A stretch of 64,000 nucleotides of DNA from Rhizobium sp. TH135 (GTDB taxonomy: Bacteria; Pseudomonadota; Alphaproteobacteria; Rhizobiales; Rhizobiaceae): contig NZ_PKRP01000003.1 in NCBI RefSeq assembly GCF_002855515.1, forward strand, positions 310,001 through 374,000, in the 5' to 3' direction. The first letter of the stretch is position 1. Each line of letters starts with the position of its first letter. A program made the position numbers and the translations under genes. The notes under the pieces were generated by a model. The model was not told the origin of the DNA. It worked only from the letters and a program-made list of their open reading frames with translations, and did not search any database. Below, one piece after another: positions 16,600 through 24,587 of this stretch.

Positions 16600-17076
16600 A
16601 TGACCAAGCTGATGACCATCACCAGAAGCGCCTTCGTGGCGCTTCTTGCGTTTTTCTCTCTGGCCGGCGTTGCACTGAGCGAAGTCGTCTTTGAGCGCGG
16701 CCAACTGAGCTTCGAGACGGAAGCCGGGGAGCGCATCACACTGGACGTGGAATGGGCCTTGACCGCCGAGCAGCGGGCGAGGGGCCTGATGGAGCGGCCG
16801 GCACTTCCCGACCGTACGGGCATGCTCTTTGATTTCGGCGAAACGCGCATGGTCACCATGTGGATGGCCAATACTCCCGAATCCCTCGACATGATCTTCA
16901 TCGACGATACTGGCAAGATCGCCCGCATCGCCGAGCGCACGACACCCTATTCCGAGGCGATCGTGTCCTCGGACAAGCCGGTGCGTTATGCGCTTGAAAT
17001 CCGCGGCGGCCATGCAGCCGAACTCGGCCTCAAGCCGACCGCCCGCCTGGTGCTGCCGCTTGACCTGCCCAAGTGA
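16600..17076 (+). CDS. Exported DUF192 family protein
   Basis: A 158-residue protein with a signal peptide (MTKLMTITRSAFVALLAFFSLAGVALS) and a DUF192 domain: LTAEQRARGLMERPALPDRTGMLFDFG, then MWMANTPESLDMIFIDDTGKI and YALEIRGGHAAELGLK. The family is small, beta-rich and of unknown function. The ATG at 16600 gives a positively charged signal peptide; an in-frame GTG at 16585 would overlap the preceding gene. It follows the cold-shock gene by only four bases, which suggests co-transcription, yet a terminator-like hairpin lies over codons 9-19. Expression may therefore depend on read-through. Confidence 0.85.
   Translation: MTKLMTITRSAFVALLAFFSLAGVALSEVVFERGQLSFETEAGERITLDVEWALTAEQRARGLMERPALPDRTGMLFDFGETRMVTMWMANTPESLDMIFIDDTGKIARIAERTTPYSEAIVSSDKPVRYALEIRGGHAAELGLKPTARLVLPLDLPK
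16624..16655 (+). terminator. Terminator-like hairpin inside the DUF192 coding start
   Basis: AGAAGCGCC (16624-16632) pairs perfectly with GGCGCTTCT (16638-16646) around a TTCGT loop, followed by TGCG and TTTTT. It has the form of an intrinsic terminator for the cold-shock gene but lies 25 bases into the next coding region, where it encodes part of a signal peptide. Confidence 0.65.
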
Positions 17077-17181
17077 CGGGGCAGCGGCCTTTGTTTTCGC
17101 CTGAAGATTCAATCGCGAACAAACCGCTTTTTGCTGTTGCGGCTGAGGGGTGAACCGTGTATTCCCGCTTCATTGCTTGAA

Positions 17182-17258
<77 letters not shown>

Positions 17259-17546
17259 AGCAATGAGCCGGACCATCAGGAACATCCTGAGTTCTAGGGT
17301 CCCAAAAGTCTGCTGTTACGAACTGACGAACAGGCGGACATCCGGCAAATAAAACTTCCCAACTCGATACTGACAAGGCCTGTGCGCCGCCCCGACTTTT
17401 ATCTCCAAGCGGTAGGCGAATCGCGTGCCTTTTGCGGCCTGCGTTAGAGCATGCGTGCATTTGTGGCGACGCCACAATTTCCCCTTGCTGCCGTAATGCG
17501 CGCCCTTTATTCCTTATGGTTGTATCCAGGGGTGGGGACGATCATA

Positions 17547-17918
17547 ATGAGACATATCTATACCATTGCCGCCATGGCGCTCGTGGTAACTGGCTGCCAG
17601 ACGATGAAGCCGGCTGCTTCTCCGATGGAAGCCTATCTCAACCGGCATGCTGCGGCGGAGGCAATTGCGCGGAATTGCCCGGCCTATGGCGGCTATGGTG
17701 CCGTGACAGCCATGCGCTCGGATGCCGATCAAAATCTCGCCCGTGCGCGCGCCCTCGGCGCGACGGAGATGGATGTTCAAAAAGCGCGCGAGCGGATGAA
17801 CAGCAATCTGATGAGCGCCGTGATGCTCGTGGGCCCGATCGAGGCCTGCAACGCCTTCGTCAATCAACTGGCCTGGGCGGGAACCTCGACGGCGCAAATA
17901 CCGAAGAAGGCCAACTAG
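17547..17918 (+). CDS. Small lipoprotein, unknown function
   Basis: A 123-residue frame starting MRHIYTIAAMALVVTGCQTMKPA. The hydrophobic helix ends in the lipobox VTGC, so it should be exported and lipidated. The mature part is soluble, alpha-helical in appearance, with three cysteines including the anchor (NCPAYGG and IEACNAF), which could form one disulfide in the periplasm. No family recognised. The ATG at 17547 is used because it begins the signal peptide; a GGTGGGGACG stretch provides the ribosome site. It stands alone between tRNA-Pro and the NDUFS4-like gene. Confidence 0.75.
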   Translation: MRHIYTIAAMALVVTGCQTMKPAASPMEAYLNRHAAAEAIARNCPAYGGYGAVTAMRSDADQNLARARALGATEMDVQKARERMNSNLMSAVMLVGPIEACNAFVNQLAWAGTSTAQIPKKAN

Positions 17919-18268
17919 GCTGCCCGATACGCGAGGTGAGGGCAGCGCTGATTTGGTTTGCGCGGCCCGCAGAGAGGTGGCGTCTCGATGACTGTCGCGG
18001 TATCAGGTGAGTATGGACATCCGCTCTGCAATTCATCCATCATGCTGTTGCGAAGGCGCTCCAACGAGGATATACGGAACCTCGAAGAAAGTCGGTCTCG
18101 TAGTGCGCGAGCAATCTACGAACAGCGGATAAATGCCATTGTTTTTCAATGGATATGGGGTCTAGAATCTCGCCGCGCCGATCAGAATTGGAAGGCCTTC
18201 CGCATTCGGCGGGCCGGGTGTCCGGCGGCAGGGCAACTTGCCGCAAAATCTTGGAGATGGATAAGGCC
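17919..18268 (+). other. 350-bp intergenic stretch
   Basis: No convincing gene, RNA or repeat is seen. Open frames here (for example 17958-18383) are Arg/Ser-rich, overlap the next gene and lack ribosome sites. The part at 18100-18170 is richer in A and T and probably holds the promoter of the NDUFS4-like gene. Confidence 0.5.
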
Positions 18269-18574
18269 ATGTCTGCGAAGATCTACCGCCCCGCGAAAAC
18301 CGCCATGCAGTCCGGCAAGGCGAAGACCCATCTTTGGGTTCTGGAATTCGACCAGTCTGCACCGCGCAAGATCGATCCGATGATGGGCTACACCACATCT
18401 GGCGACACCCGCCAGCAGGTAAAGCTGACCTTCGAGACGCTGGAACAGGCCGAAGCCTATGCGAAGCGCGAAGGCATCGAATACCGCGTCATCCTGCCGA
18501 AGGAAGCCAAGCGCCAGGTCGTGTCCTACACGGACAACTTCCGCTACAACCGTCTTCAGCCCTGGACGCACTGA
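18269..18574 (+). CDS. Complex I accessory protein, NDUFS4-like (ETC complex I subunit family)
   Basis: A 101-residue protein of the family related to the mitochondrial 18-kDa NDUFS4 subunit. Hallmarks are KIYRPAKTAMQSGKAKTHLWVLEF at the N-terminus, GDTRQQVKLTFETLEQAEAYAKREGIEY in the middle, and the terminal YTDNFRYNRLQPWTH. Alphaproteobacterial homologues bind NADH:quinone oxidoreductase at the inner membrane and help assembly or stability. The ATG at 18269 gives the family N-terminus; the 40 extra upstream codons are rejected. It lies away from nuo genes. tRNA-Arg begins 30 bp later. Confidence 0.88.
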   Translation: MSAKIYRPAKTAMQSGKAKTHLWVLEFDQSAPRKIDPMMGYTTSGDTRQQVKLTFETLEQAEAYAKREGIEYRVILPKEAKRQVVSYTDNFRYNRLQPWTH

Positions 18575-18604
18575 CATTTCTGCCGCTTCGCGCGGCCCCG
18601 AGAC

Positions 18605-18681
18605 GGTCCCTTAGCTCAGCTGGATAGAGCAAGTGCCTTCTAAGCACTAGGTCGTAGGTTCGAGCCCTACAGGGATCGCCA
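18605..18681 (+). tRNA. tRNA-Arg(TCT)
   Basis: GGTCCCT pairs with AGGGATC in the acceptor stem, the anticodon loop is CTTCTAA with TCT, the T-loop is GGTTCGAGCC and G-CCA is encoded at 18678-18681. The last 12 bases (18670-18681) recur as a direct repeat at 20301-20312, marking it as an integration site. Confidence 0.97.
18670..18681 (+). repeat. Probable att repeat, tRNA end copy
   Basis: The bases CAGGGATCGCCA at the 3' end of tRNA-Arg are repeated exactly at 20301-20312. With single mismatches the match extends to CT-x-CAGGGATCGCCA-x-TCC, about 18 positions. This is the usual design of a tyrosine-recombinase attachment site. Confidence 0.7.
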
Positions 18682-18895
18682 TTCCCCTAGTTAACTGCAT
18701 GATTTTATTTAAGGTGCGACCAAGGCGCGCAGGGCGACCTTGCATTTATTCGTCAGCAGTTATGCAGACGTGGCTAGCCACGGCCTGAATGCCTTTGATA
18801 TTCAAGAAATTTGGTGGGCCCGGAGGTACCAAAACGTGTCTCGCACCGTAGCTACGCACTGCATGTAATCGCCCAGTTTAGGAAGCCACTGCGGT

Positions 18896-19819
18896 TCAGC
18901 CAGGCACTAACTGCATTGGGACAATCTGCTGGCGGACGAGTGCCTTTCCTCGGTGATTTTCTATGATCTTGAACGCTGGAGTGTTCATCAGCGTGTGCAT
19001 ATAGCAGTGGTGAATAGTCAGAACGAGATCCTGCAGAGCTTGATCCTCTTCGAGGTCTTCAATTATGAGGCCGACTTCCTTGCACTTCTCAGCTTGAATG
19101 TGCGTATTGTGGGCCTTGCCCTCGTTGTTCGCGAAGATTTCGACAATTTTGCCAATGATCTCGTCCTGCTCAGCCTTGCCGAGGGTGGAAAGCATGTTGG
19201 TCCGAAGCGTTCTCTCTATGAATTCGTTTGAGTCGGCGACCGCTAGCTCGCACCGCTCAATGAACGATGGTGTGATCTTGGAGAGGATGGGATTCCAGAA
19301 GAATGATGCATTGGGATTTGCAAGGATCTCATCATAGGCTCGCCGAACCTCGCTGAGAAGATTGGCGGCACCGATCATGCCGAACTGGGGGTCCACCGGA
19401 CCGAGGCTGGATTGCTTGCCCATGATGATCGACTTGCACGAGCAAGCCAGCATGGTCCCCGCCGACATTGCCAGCTGGGGAACGATAGCACGCATGTTGT
19501 CCCCAAACATGCCTCGCAAGTAATCGACCAAGGAAACAGCAGCCTGCCCATCGCCTCCGGGCGTATGGAGGATAAGGTCGAGCCCTTTGCTGCGGTCCAT
19601 CTCGTGGACGCACAGCATAAAGCCGTTTTTGTCTTCGTCGTTGATTTCCGTGCCCTCAATGCGCTTGCTGAGGTATCCGGAGTAATAGGCGATGACATTT
19701 CGCCCTGTATGTCGATTGAGACGCTTTAAGTAGCGGCGCCGGATTATGTCGTGCGCCGATTCGCGTGCACGTGCTTGCTCAGCTGAAATTTCCCTGAGTA
19801 CGCTGTCCCAATTCGGCAT
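18896..19819 (-). CDS. SDPase-family (SppA/ClpP-class) serine protease
   Basis: A 307-residue protein resembling serine dehydrogenase proteinases of the ClpP/crotonase fold. LILHTPGGDGQAAVSLVDYL at residues 82-101 forms the oxyanion-type glycine turn, QLAMSAGTMLA near 115-125 provides the likely nucleophile S119, and MGKQSSLGPVDPQFG at 133-147 is the conserved segment that follows. There is no signal peptide or clear membrane helix, unlike classical SppA, so it is probably cytoplasmic or peripheral. The ATG at 19819 gives a normal N-terminus (MPNWDSVLREI). Its start lies inside the upstream 71-codon gene, implying translational coupling. Codon use is richer in A and T than its neighbours. Substrate unknown. 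Confidence 0.75.
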   Translation of the reverse strand: MPNWDSVLREISAEQARARESAHDIIRRRYLKRLNRHTGRNVIAYYSGYLSKRIEGTEINDEDKNGFMLCVHEMDRSKGLDLILHTPGGDGQAAVSLVDYLRGMFGDNMRAIVPQLAMSAGTMLACSCKSIIMGKQSSLGPVDPQFGMIGAANLLSEVRRAYDEILANPNASFFWNPILSKITPSFIERCELAVADSNEFIERTLRTNMLSTLGKAEQDEIIGKIVEIFANNEGKAHNTHIQAEKCKEVGLIIEDLEEDQALQDLVLTIHHCYMHTLMNTPAFKIIENHRGKALVRQQIVPMQLVPG

Positions 19820-19994
19820 TACTGCTATTCCCCACGCGAACTGGCACTTCTGGGGTGCCATAGGTTGCAATCGTAGGGATATATGGCAGTTCACCAGGGA
19901 AACGTAAATCCTCCATGTTTTCAGTCGGAGAGATCTGGCCGTTCTTCACCAATGAAGTGAACATTGCGGTGACTTCCAATGTCTTGGCATCCAT
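19779..19994 (-). CDS. 71-residue protein overlapping the protease gene, unknown
   Basis: A 71-residue frame beginning MDAKTLEVTAMFTSLVKNG, with AAAGGGAG about ten bases before the ATG. The N-terminal 20 residues look helical; the rest is Pro/Thr-rich (ELPYIPTIATYGTPEVPVRV) without cysteines or membrane segments. Its last 41 bases overlap the start of the SDPase-type protease gene in another frame. No family recognised. The ribosome site and tight overlap suggest a real two-gene unit in which this protein may be a partner, inhibitor or substrate adaptor of the protease; that is inference only. Confidence 0.5.
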   Translation of the reverse strand: MDAKTLEVTAMFTSLVKNGQISPTENMEDLRFPGELPYIPTIATYGTPEVPVRVGNSSNAELGQRTQGNFS

Positions 19995-20463
19995 CGTGGC
20001 GCTCCCTTTGACTGCGACGCTTCTCTTCAGCGCGGCATGATACGCGTGTATCGCTTGTCTGTAGCTTAACAAGCGCGCTCCCCATTGGTTCCTAAAAGAG
20101 CAATCGTTTGACGGGTTGTCCAGTCACGATTTCGCCTTTTGCGTAAAGGTCGCCGTTCCTGTGTCAGATTTGGTATGTCGGTGCAAGCGGGTGTTGCTTC
20201 AGTGCCGCCGGGGTTTGAGATTTCACAAATGATTCAGTTGGGAGCGGCGGGACAAGAAACCAAGGCCACGTAGTTGAAAAAATAGACGATTTGTCATCTG
20301 CAGGGATCGCCAATCCTCGATTATTGTTATGACGAGTGCCGAGTCTATCCTCATTTTTTAACCGGTGCTTTGTGCAGGATCGGGCGATAGTCATCTTTTC
20401 CCATCCGCTGCCAACCTTTCGGAAACCCTTGAGCGTCATGATGCCGCTCACGAGAGGTTAACC
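19995..20463. other. Intergenic region with the distal att repeat
   Basis: This 469-bp stretch includes the promoter of the protease pair (left end), the distal att copy at 20301-20312 and the promoter of the SNase-like gene (right end). A 95-codon minus-strand frame (20164-20451) crosses the att site and looks fortuitous. Confidence 0.5.
20301..20312 (+). repeat. Probable att repeat, distal copy
   Basis: An exact second copy of CAGGGATCGCCA, the last 12 bases of tRNA-Arg, in the same orientation and 1631 bases downstream. It marks the far boundary of the inserted segment. Confidence 0.65.
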
Positions 20464-21195
20464 ATGTCCAGTCGCACCGCATCTTCCCGCCGCGCGCCCG
20501 CCAAACGGCGCAAGTCGACCCGCTCTTCCAGCAGCCAGGGCATGACAACCTGGCTGGTCATGCTCGGCATTGTCGCGGGCGGGATCGCCCTCTACGACAA
20601 CAGAGCCGCTGTGCTCAAGGAATTGTCTCCCCTTCTATCAGACCGAAAGCCAGCCGCAGCCCGGACCGAAGCCAAGGCGGAGCCCCGCAGTGAGCGGGAG
20701 AAGACCGCCAACGCGCGGACAGCCCCGAACGGCTCTAAAACGCCGATACCGCCGGCCGAGGTTGGTGTCGTGAAGGCTGCGGTCCCTGCGTCTCGCCCGG
20801 CACTCACGACCGCCGCTGGCGGCCCACTGACGGGGGAGAATTTCGCCGGCAAGTTCTATTTCTGCGGCACGTCGGGCCTCGACAACTGCGTCATGAGCGG
20901 TGATACCTTCTGGTACAAGAAGACCAAGGTCGTGCTGGCCGACATTGCAGCGCCGAGAACGGATGGCGCCGCCTGCCAGCAAGAGCGCGACCGCGGCTTT
21001 GCCGCCAAGGTGCGGCTGAAGGATCTGTTGAGCTCCGGACGATTCGATCTTGAGACACTGAAGACGGCGGGTCCAGGCGGTGCCTCAGGGGTGCTACGCG
21101 TGGCAACCCGCGATGGCCGCTCGCTGGGTTCAATCCTGGTGTCCGAAGGCCTCGCCAAGCCGCGCATGGCGCGCCAGCAGAGCTGGTGCCCGTGA
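20464..21195 (+). CDS. Membrane-anchored SNase-like (thermonuclease fold) protein
   Basis: A 243-residue protein. The Arg/Ser-rich N-terminus (SSRTASSRRAPAKRRKS) precedes one transmembrane helix (TTWLVMLGIVAGGIALYDN). A charged linker of about 80 residues follows, and then an OB-fold of staphylococcal-nuclease type: GDTFWYKKTKVVLADIAAPRTDG, AAKVRLKDLLSSGRFDLETL and GRSLGSILVSEGLAKPR. The catalytic Arg/Glu/Arg set of active nucleases is not clearly complete, so it may be inactive or bind nucleic acid only. The ATG at 20464 has GAGAGG upstream. It probably lay directly after tRNA-Arg before the island inserted. The strong terminator at 21225-21259 follows. Confidence 0.75.
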   Translation: MSSRTASSRRAPAKRRKSTRSSSSQGMTTWLVMLGIVAGGIALYDNRAAVLKELSPLLSDRKPAAARTEAKAEPRSEREKTANARTAPNGSKTPIPPAEVGVVKAAVPASRPALTTAAGGPLTGENFAGKFYFCGTSGLDNCVMSGDTFWYKKTKVVLADIAAPRTDGAACQQERDRGFAAKVRLKDLLSSGRFDLETLKTAGPGGASGVLRVATRDGRSLGSILVSEGLAKPRMARQQSWCP

Positions 21196-21224
21196 CTGCA
21201 ACATAGCGGCCGTCTCCACAACTG

Positions 21225-21259
21225 AAAGAGCCCGCCGCGGTGGTCGCGGCGGGCTCTTT
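21225..21259. terminator. Bidirectional intrinsic terminator
   Basis: A perfect 15-bp stem, AAAGAGCCCGCCGCG against CGCGGCGGGCTCTTT, with a 5-nt loop lies between the convergent SNase-like gene and aapP. The terminal A and T runs make it work on both strands. Confidence 0.9.
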
Positions 21260-21281
21260 GATTCCGAATGCGGAAGACCGC

Positions 21282-22055
21282 TTAATGCAGGATCTGGCTG
21301 AGGAACAGCTTCGTGCGCTCGTGCTGCGGATTGTCGAAGAATTCGGCCGGCGAATTCTGCTCGACGATCTGGCCCTGGTCCATGAAGATGACGCGGTCTG
21401 CAACCTGACGGGCAAAGCCCATTTCATGCGTGACGCAGATCATGGTCATGCCTTCTTCGGCAAGGCCCACCATGGTGTCGAGAACTTCCTTGACCATTTC
21501 GGGATCGAGCGCCGAGGTCGGCTCGTCGAAGAGCATGATCTTCGGCTTCATGCAGAGCGCACGGGCAATGGCCACACGCTGCTGCTGGCCACCGGAAAGC
21601 TGGCCCGGATACTTGTTGGCCTGTTCCGGGATCTTGACGCGCTTCAGGAAGTGCATCGCGATTTCCTCGGCATCCTTCTTCGGCATCTTGCGGACCCAGA
21701 TCGGGGCCAGCGTGCAGTTTTCGAGAATAGTGAGGTGCGGGAAGAGGTTGAAGTGCTGGAACACCATGCCGACTTCGCGACGAACTTCATCGATCTTCTT
21801 CAGGTCGTTCGTGAGTTCGATGTTGTCGACCAGGATGTTCCCGGTCTGGTGTTCTTCCAGGCGGTTGATGCAGCGGATCATCGTCGACTTGCCCGAGCCG
21901 GACGGCCCGGCCACGACGATGCGTTCGCCCTTCATGACCTTCAGGTTGATGTCGCGCAGCACGTGAAAATCACCGTACCACTTGTTCATGTTGATCAGTT
22001 CGACCGCTACGTCGGTGCCCGACACGGTCTTCTTAGCGGAATTGGCTTCAGCCAT
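21282..22055 (-). CDS. aapP: General L-amino acid ABC transporter, ATP-binding protein
   Basis: This 257-residue ABC ATPase energises the Aap uptake system. It has Walker [10 protein letters not shown] near residue 55, the Q-loop in [16 protein letters not shown], the signature [15 protein letters not shown] near 160, and Walker [17 protein letters not shown] with the switch histidine in [15 protein letters not shown]. It is of the polar amino acid (GlnQ/HisP) class. It is the last gene of the minus-strand operon aapJ-aapQ-aapM-aapP, 17 bp after aapM, and is ended by the bidirectional terminator. Peripheral inner-membrane protein. Confidence 0.95.
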   Translation of the reverse strand: MAEANSAKKTVSGTDVAVELINMNKWYGDFHVLRDINLKVMKGERIVVAGPSGSGKSTMIRCINRLEEHQTGNILVDNIELTNDLKKIDEVRREVGMVFQHFNLFPHLTILENCTLAPIWVRKMPKKDAEEIAMHFLKRVKIPEQANKYPGQLSGGQQQRVAIARALCMKPKIMLFDEPTSALDPEMVKEVLDTMVGLAEEGMTMICVTHEMGFARQVADRVIFMDQGQIVEQNSPAEFFDNPQHERTKLFLSQILH

Positions 22056-22072
22056 GGTTTTTCCCCTTGTTC

Positions 22073-23224
22073 TTAACGCTTGTGGCCGGTGTCGAGGTGC
22101 CGCTCCATGAAGGCGGAGTAGCGCGACATGCCGAAGCAGAAGATCCAGAATACGAAGCCTGCGAAGATCAGACCCGTGAGCGGTGTCACAGGCGTTGCCC
22201 AGCTGGCATCGGTGAAGTTGAGGCGGACGATGCCGAGGAGGTCGAACATGCCGATGATCGACACGAGCGAGGTGTCCTTGAACAGGCCGATGAAGGTGTT
22301 GACGATGCCCGGGATGACCAGCTTGATCGCCTGCGGCAGGATGATCAGGCGGGTCTTCTGCCAGTAGGACAGGCCGAGCGAATCCGCGCCCTCATACTGG
22401 CCCTTCGGGATCGCCTGCAGGCCGCCGCGCACCACTTCTGCCATGTAGGCAGACGCGAAGAGCGACACGCCGACCAGCGCACGTAAGAAGTTGTCGATCG
22501 TCCAGCCGGTCGGCATGAAGAGCGGCAACATAACGTTGGCCATGAACAGGACCGTGATCAACGGCACGCCGCGCACCACTTCGATGAAGACGACGCAGAT
22601 CATCTTGATGACCGGCATGTCCGACCGGCGTCCAAGCGCCAGCAGGATGCCGAGCGGCAGTGATACCGCGATCCCCACGAAAGACAGGATCAGCGTGACC
22701 ATCAGACCACCCCAGAGCGGGGTTTCCACTTCCGGAAGGCCAAAGCCGCCGTGCAGCAGGAAGAAGGCGACGACCGGGAAGATGACGAAGAGCAGAAGTG
22801 CGTTCAAACCCTTGCGCGGTGCCTTCGGGATCAGCATCGGCACAAGCAGGGCGATGAACATCACGCCCACCAGGATCACCCGCCAGCGTTCCTCAAGCGG
22901 ATAACGCCCGAAGATGAACTGCGAGAAGCGGCTCTCGACGAAGGCCCAGCAAGCGCCCTTCCAACCATCGGGCTGGACGCCGCCCTGGGCAATCGTGGCG
23001 CAGACGGCACGGTCGGCGCCGAACCAGGCTGCATCGAGAAACAGGAAGTTGATCGCACCCGGCAGGATGAGTGCGAGAACCGCAAGGCCGATGATCGTGA
23101 GGATCACATCTTTCGGCGTCGCGAGCAGGTTCTTGCGGATCCAGCCGCCGATGCTGCCATCGGAGGTCGGGGCGGGGAGGGGTGCCAGCATGTCCTGGCG
23201 CACATAGGAAAGGTCGTGTGCCAT
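22073..23224 (-). CDS. aapM: General L-amino acid ABC transporter, permease AapM
   Basis: A 383-residue inner-membrane permease with an extended N-terminal region and about eight helices. The C-terminal His/Glu/Gln/Arg permease domain shows [18 protein letters not shown] helices and the EAA-type loop [26 protein letters not shown] that docks on AapP. The ATG at 23224 begins two bases after the aapQ stop (TGATCATG), so translation is coupled; the TTG six bases upstream in frame is less likely. It pairs with AapQ to form the membrane channel for a wide range of L-amino acids. Confidence 0.93.
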   Translation of the reverse strand: MAHDLSYVRQDMLAPLPAPTSDGSIGGWIRKNLLATPKDVILTIIGLAVLALILPGAINFLFLDAAWFGADRAVCATIAQGGVQPDGWKGACWAFVESRFSQFIFGRYPLEERWRVILVGVMFIALLVPMLIPKAPRKGLNALLLFVIFPVVAFFLLHGGFGLPEVETPLWGGLMVTLILSFVGIAVSLPLGILLALGRRSDMPVIKMICVVFIEVVRGVPLITVLFMANVMLPLFMPTGWTIDNFLRALVGVSLFASAYMAEVVRGGLQAIPKGQYEGADSLGLSYWQKTRLIILPQAIKLVIPGIVNTFIGLFKDTSLVSIIGMFDLLGIVRLNFTDASWATPVTPLTGLIFAGFVFWIFCFGMSRYSAFMERHLDTGHKR

Positions 23225-23226
23225 GA

Positions 23227-24420
23227 TCAACGCTCCACCAGGGCCATCTTGGCATTGAACCAGTTCATGAAGAGCGAGGTCACAATGCTGATGGAGAGAT
23301 AGACGACGAGCCAGATCGAGACGATCTCGATGGCCTGACCTGTCTGGTTCAACGTCGTACCGCCGGTCGAAACCAGTTCGGGGAAGCCGACGGCCACACC
23401 GAGCGACGAGTTCTTCGTCAGGTTGAGATACTGGCTTGTCAGCGGCGGAATGATGATGCGCATCGCCTGGGGCACGATCACCAGACGCGTCGTGGTCGAG
23501 GGCTGCAGGCCAAGGGCGGATGCTGCCTCCGTCTGTCCCTTCGAGACGCCCTTGATGCCGGCGCGGATGATTTCCGCGATGAAGGCGGCCGTGTAGAAGG
23601 AGAGCGCGAGGTAGAGGGCAACGAATTCAGGCGCGATGACCGCACCGCCCGACATGTTGAAGCGGCTTGCGACCGGGTAGTCGAAGGTGAGCGGCGAGCC
23701 GGCGGCGAGGAAGGCGATCAGCGGCAAACCGACGATCAGCCCAAGGCCAACCCATCCGGTCGGGAAGATCTGGCCGGTGCGCATCTGACGGGCCTTGGCC
23801 CAGCGTGCAACGACGATGGTCGCGACAATGCCGATCAGGAGCGCAATCGGGATAATACCCGCGCCATCTCCCCAGATCGGCTTGGGGAAGGCCAGACCAC
23901 GGTTGTTGAGGAAGGTAGAGAAGGGCAGTTCGAGGGAATCGCGCGGCTGTGGCAGCGTCGATAGCACGCCCGAGTACCAGAAGAAGATGACGAGCAGCGG
24001 CGGCAGGTTGCGGAACGCTTCCACATAGACCGTGCAAAGCTTGGCAATCAGCCAGTTTCTCGACAGGCGACCAATGCCAATCAGGAAGCCGATGATCGTT
24101 GCGGTGATGATGCCCGTTACGGCGACAAGGATCGTATTCAGCAGGCCGACGAGAATGGCGCGGCCATAGGTCGAATCCGCCGTGTAGGCGATCAGGCTCT
24201 GGCCGATGTCGAAGCCGGCGCGGCCATTCAGGAAGTCGTAGCCCGTTGCGGTGTTGCTCCGGGCGAGGTTTTCGATGGTGTTGTTCGCGATGGTCCAGAC
24301 GATAAACGTCATGATGGCGATCGTAGCGACCTGAAAGAAGATCGATCTTGCTTTCGGATCGTAGATCAGCGAGCCCACGCTCTGCCCACCGGCAGGTATA
24401 CTGGTGGCGTGATCTGTCAT
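23227..24420 (-). CDS. aapQ: General L-amino acid ABC transporter, permease AapQ
   Basis: A 397-residue permease paralogous to AapM. The N-terminal membrane segment ([21 protein letters not shown]) is followed by a large periplasmic part and a permease domain. The EAA-like loop [21 protein letters not shown] near residue 295 contacts the ATPase. [21 protein letters not shown] is the typical amino-acid permease helix. It forms the heterodimeric channel with AapM. The gene starts 167 bp after the aapJ stop codon, beyond a strong hairpin, and overlaps closely with aapM. Confidence 0.93.
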   Translation of the reverse strand: MTDHATSIPAGGQSVGSLIYDPKARSIFFQVATIAIMTFIVWTIANNTIENLARSNTATGYDFLNGRAGFDIGQSLIAYTADSTYGRAILVGLLNTILVAVTGIITATIIGFLIGIGRLSRNWLIAKLCTVYVEAFRNLPPLLVIFFWYSGVLSTLPQPRDSLELPFSTFLNNRGLAFPKPIWGDGAGIIPIALLIGIVATIVVARWAKARQMRTGQIFPTGWVGLGLIVGLPLIAFLAAGSPLTFDYPVASRFNMSGGAVIAPEFVALYLALSFYTAAFIAEIIRAGIKGVSKGQTEAASALGLQPSTTTRLVIVPQAMRIIIPPLTSQYLNLTKNSSLGVAVGFPELVSTGGTTLNQTGQAIEIVSIWLVVYLSISIVTSLFMNWFNAKMALVER

Positions 24421-24547
24421 GCTGTGCCAAATCCCCGGGGCTTCTTTGAGCCCTTAACTGTTCTTGTTTTTGAAAACAGCCGGCATTCTTTAATTGCGCT
24501 GCTGACCGCAGCGTCCGTGCCGGTCTGAACCCGTCGTCCCGATAAGC

Positions 24548-24571
24548 GCGAGGCGGCTTTCGCCGCCTCGC
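24548..24571 (-). terminator. Intercistronic hairpin between aapJ and aapQ
   Basis: A 10-bp stem GCGAGGCGGC/GCCGCCTCGC with a TTTC loop follows the aapJ stop codon. It probably limits read-through or protects the aapJ mRNA so that the binding protein is made in excess of the membrane parts. Confidence 0.7.
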
Positions 24572-24587
24572 AAACGTCAGCCGGATC

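Larger units (their letters stand above)
18682..20312. mobile_element. 1.6-kb insertion at tRNA-Arg carrying a protease gene pair
   Basis: The segment lies between the tRNA-Arg 3' end and a second copy of its last 12 bases. It looks clearly less GC-rich than its neighbours and holds only a minus-strand SDPase-type protease and an overlapping 71-codon gene. No integrase, transposase or plasmid gene is present. I read it as a minimal or decayed genomic island, mobilised in trans if at all. The first 210 bp after the tRNA contain no gene; a spaced inverted repeat TAACTGC (18691) and GCAGTTA (18757) lies there. Confidence 0.6.

Noticed and set aside
17958..18383. 141-codon plus-strand frame before the NDUFS4-like gene
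   Set aside because: It overlaps the well-supported NDUFS4-like start in another frame, is Arg/Ser-rich and has no ribosome site.
18682..18895. Possible integrase remnant after tRNA-Arg
   Set aside because: I read this stretch in all frames for a tyrosine-recombinase fragment (R-H-R-Y pattern) and saw none.
20164..20451. 95-codon minus-strand frame across the distal att site
   Set aside because: It bridges the island boundary, has no ribosome site and no known similarity.
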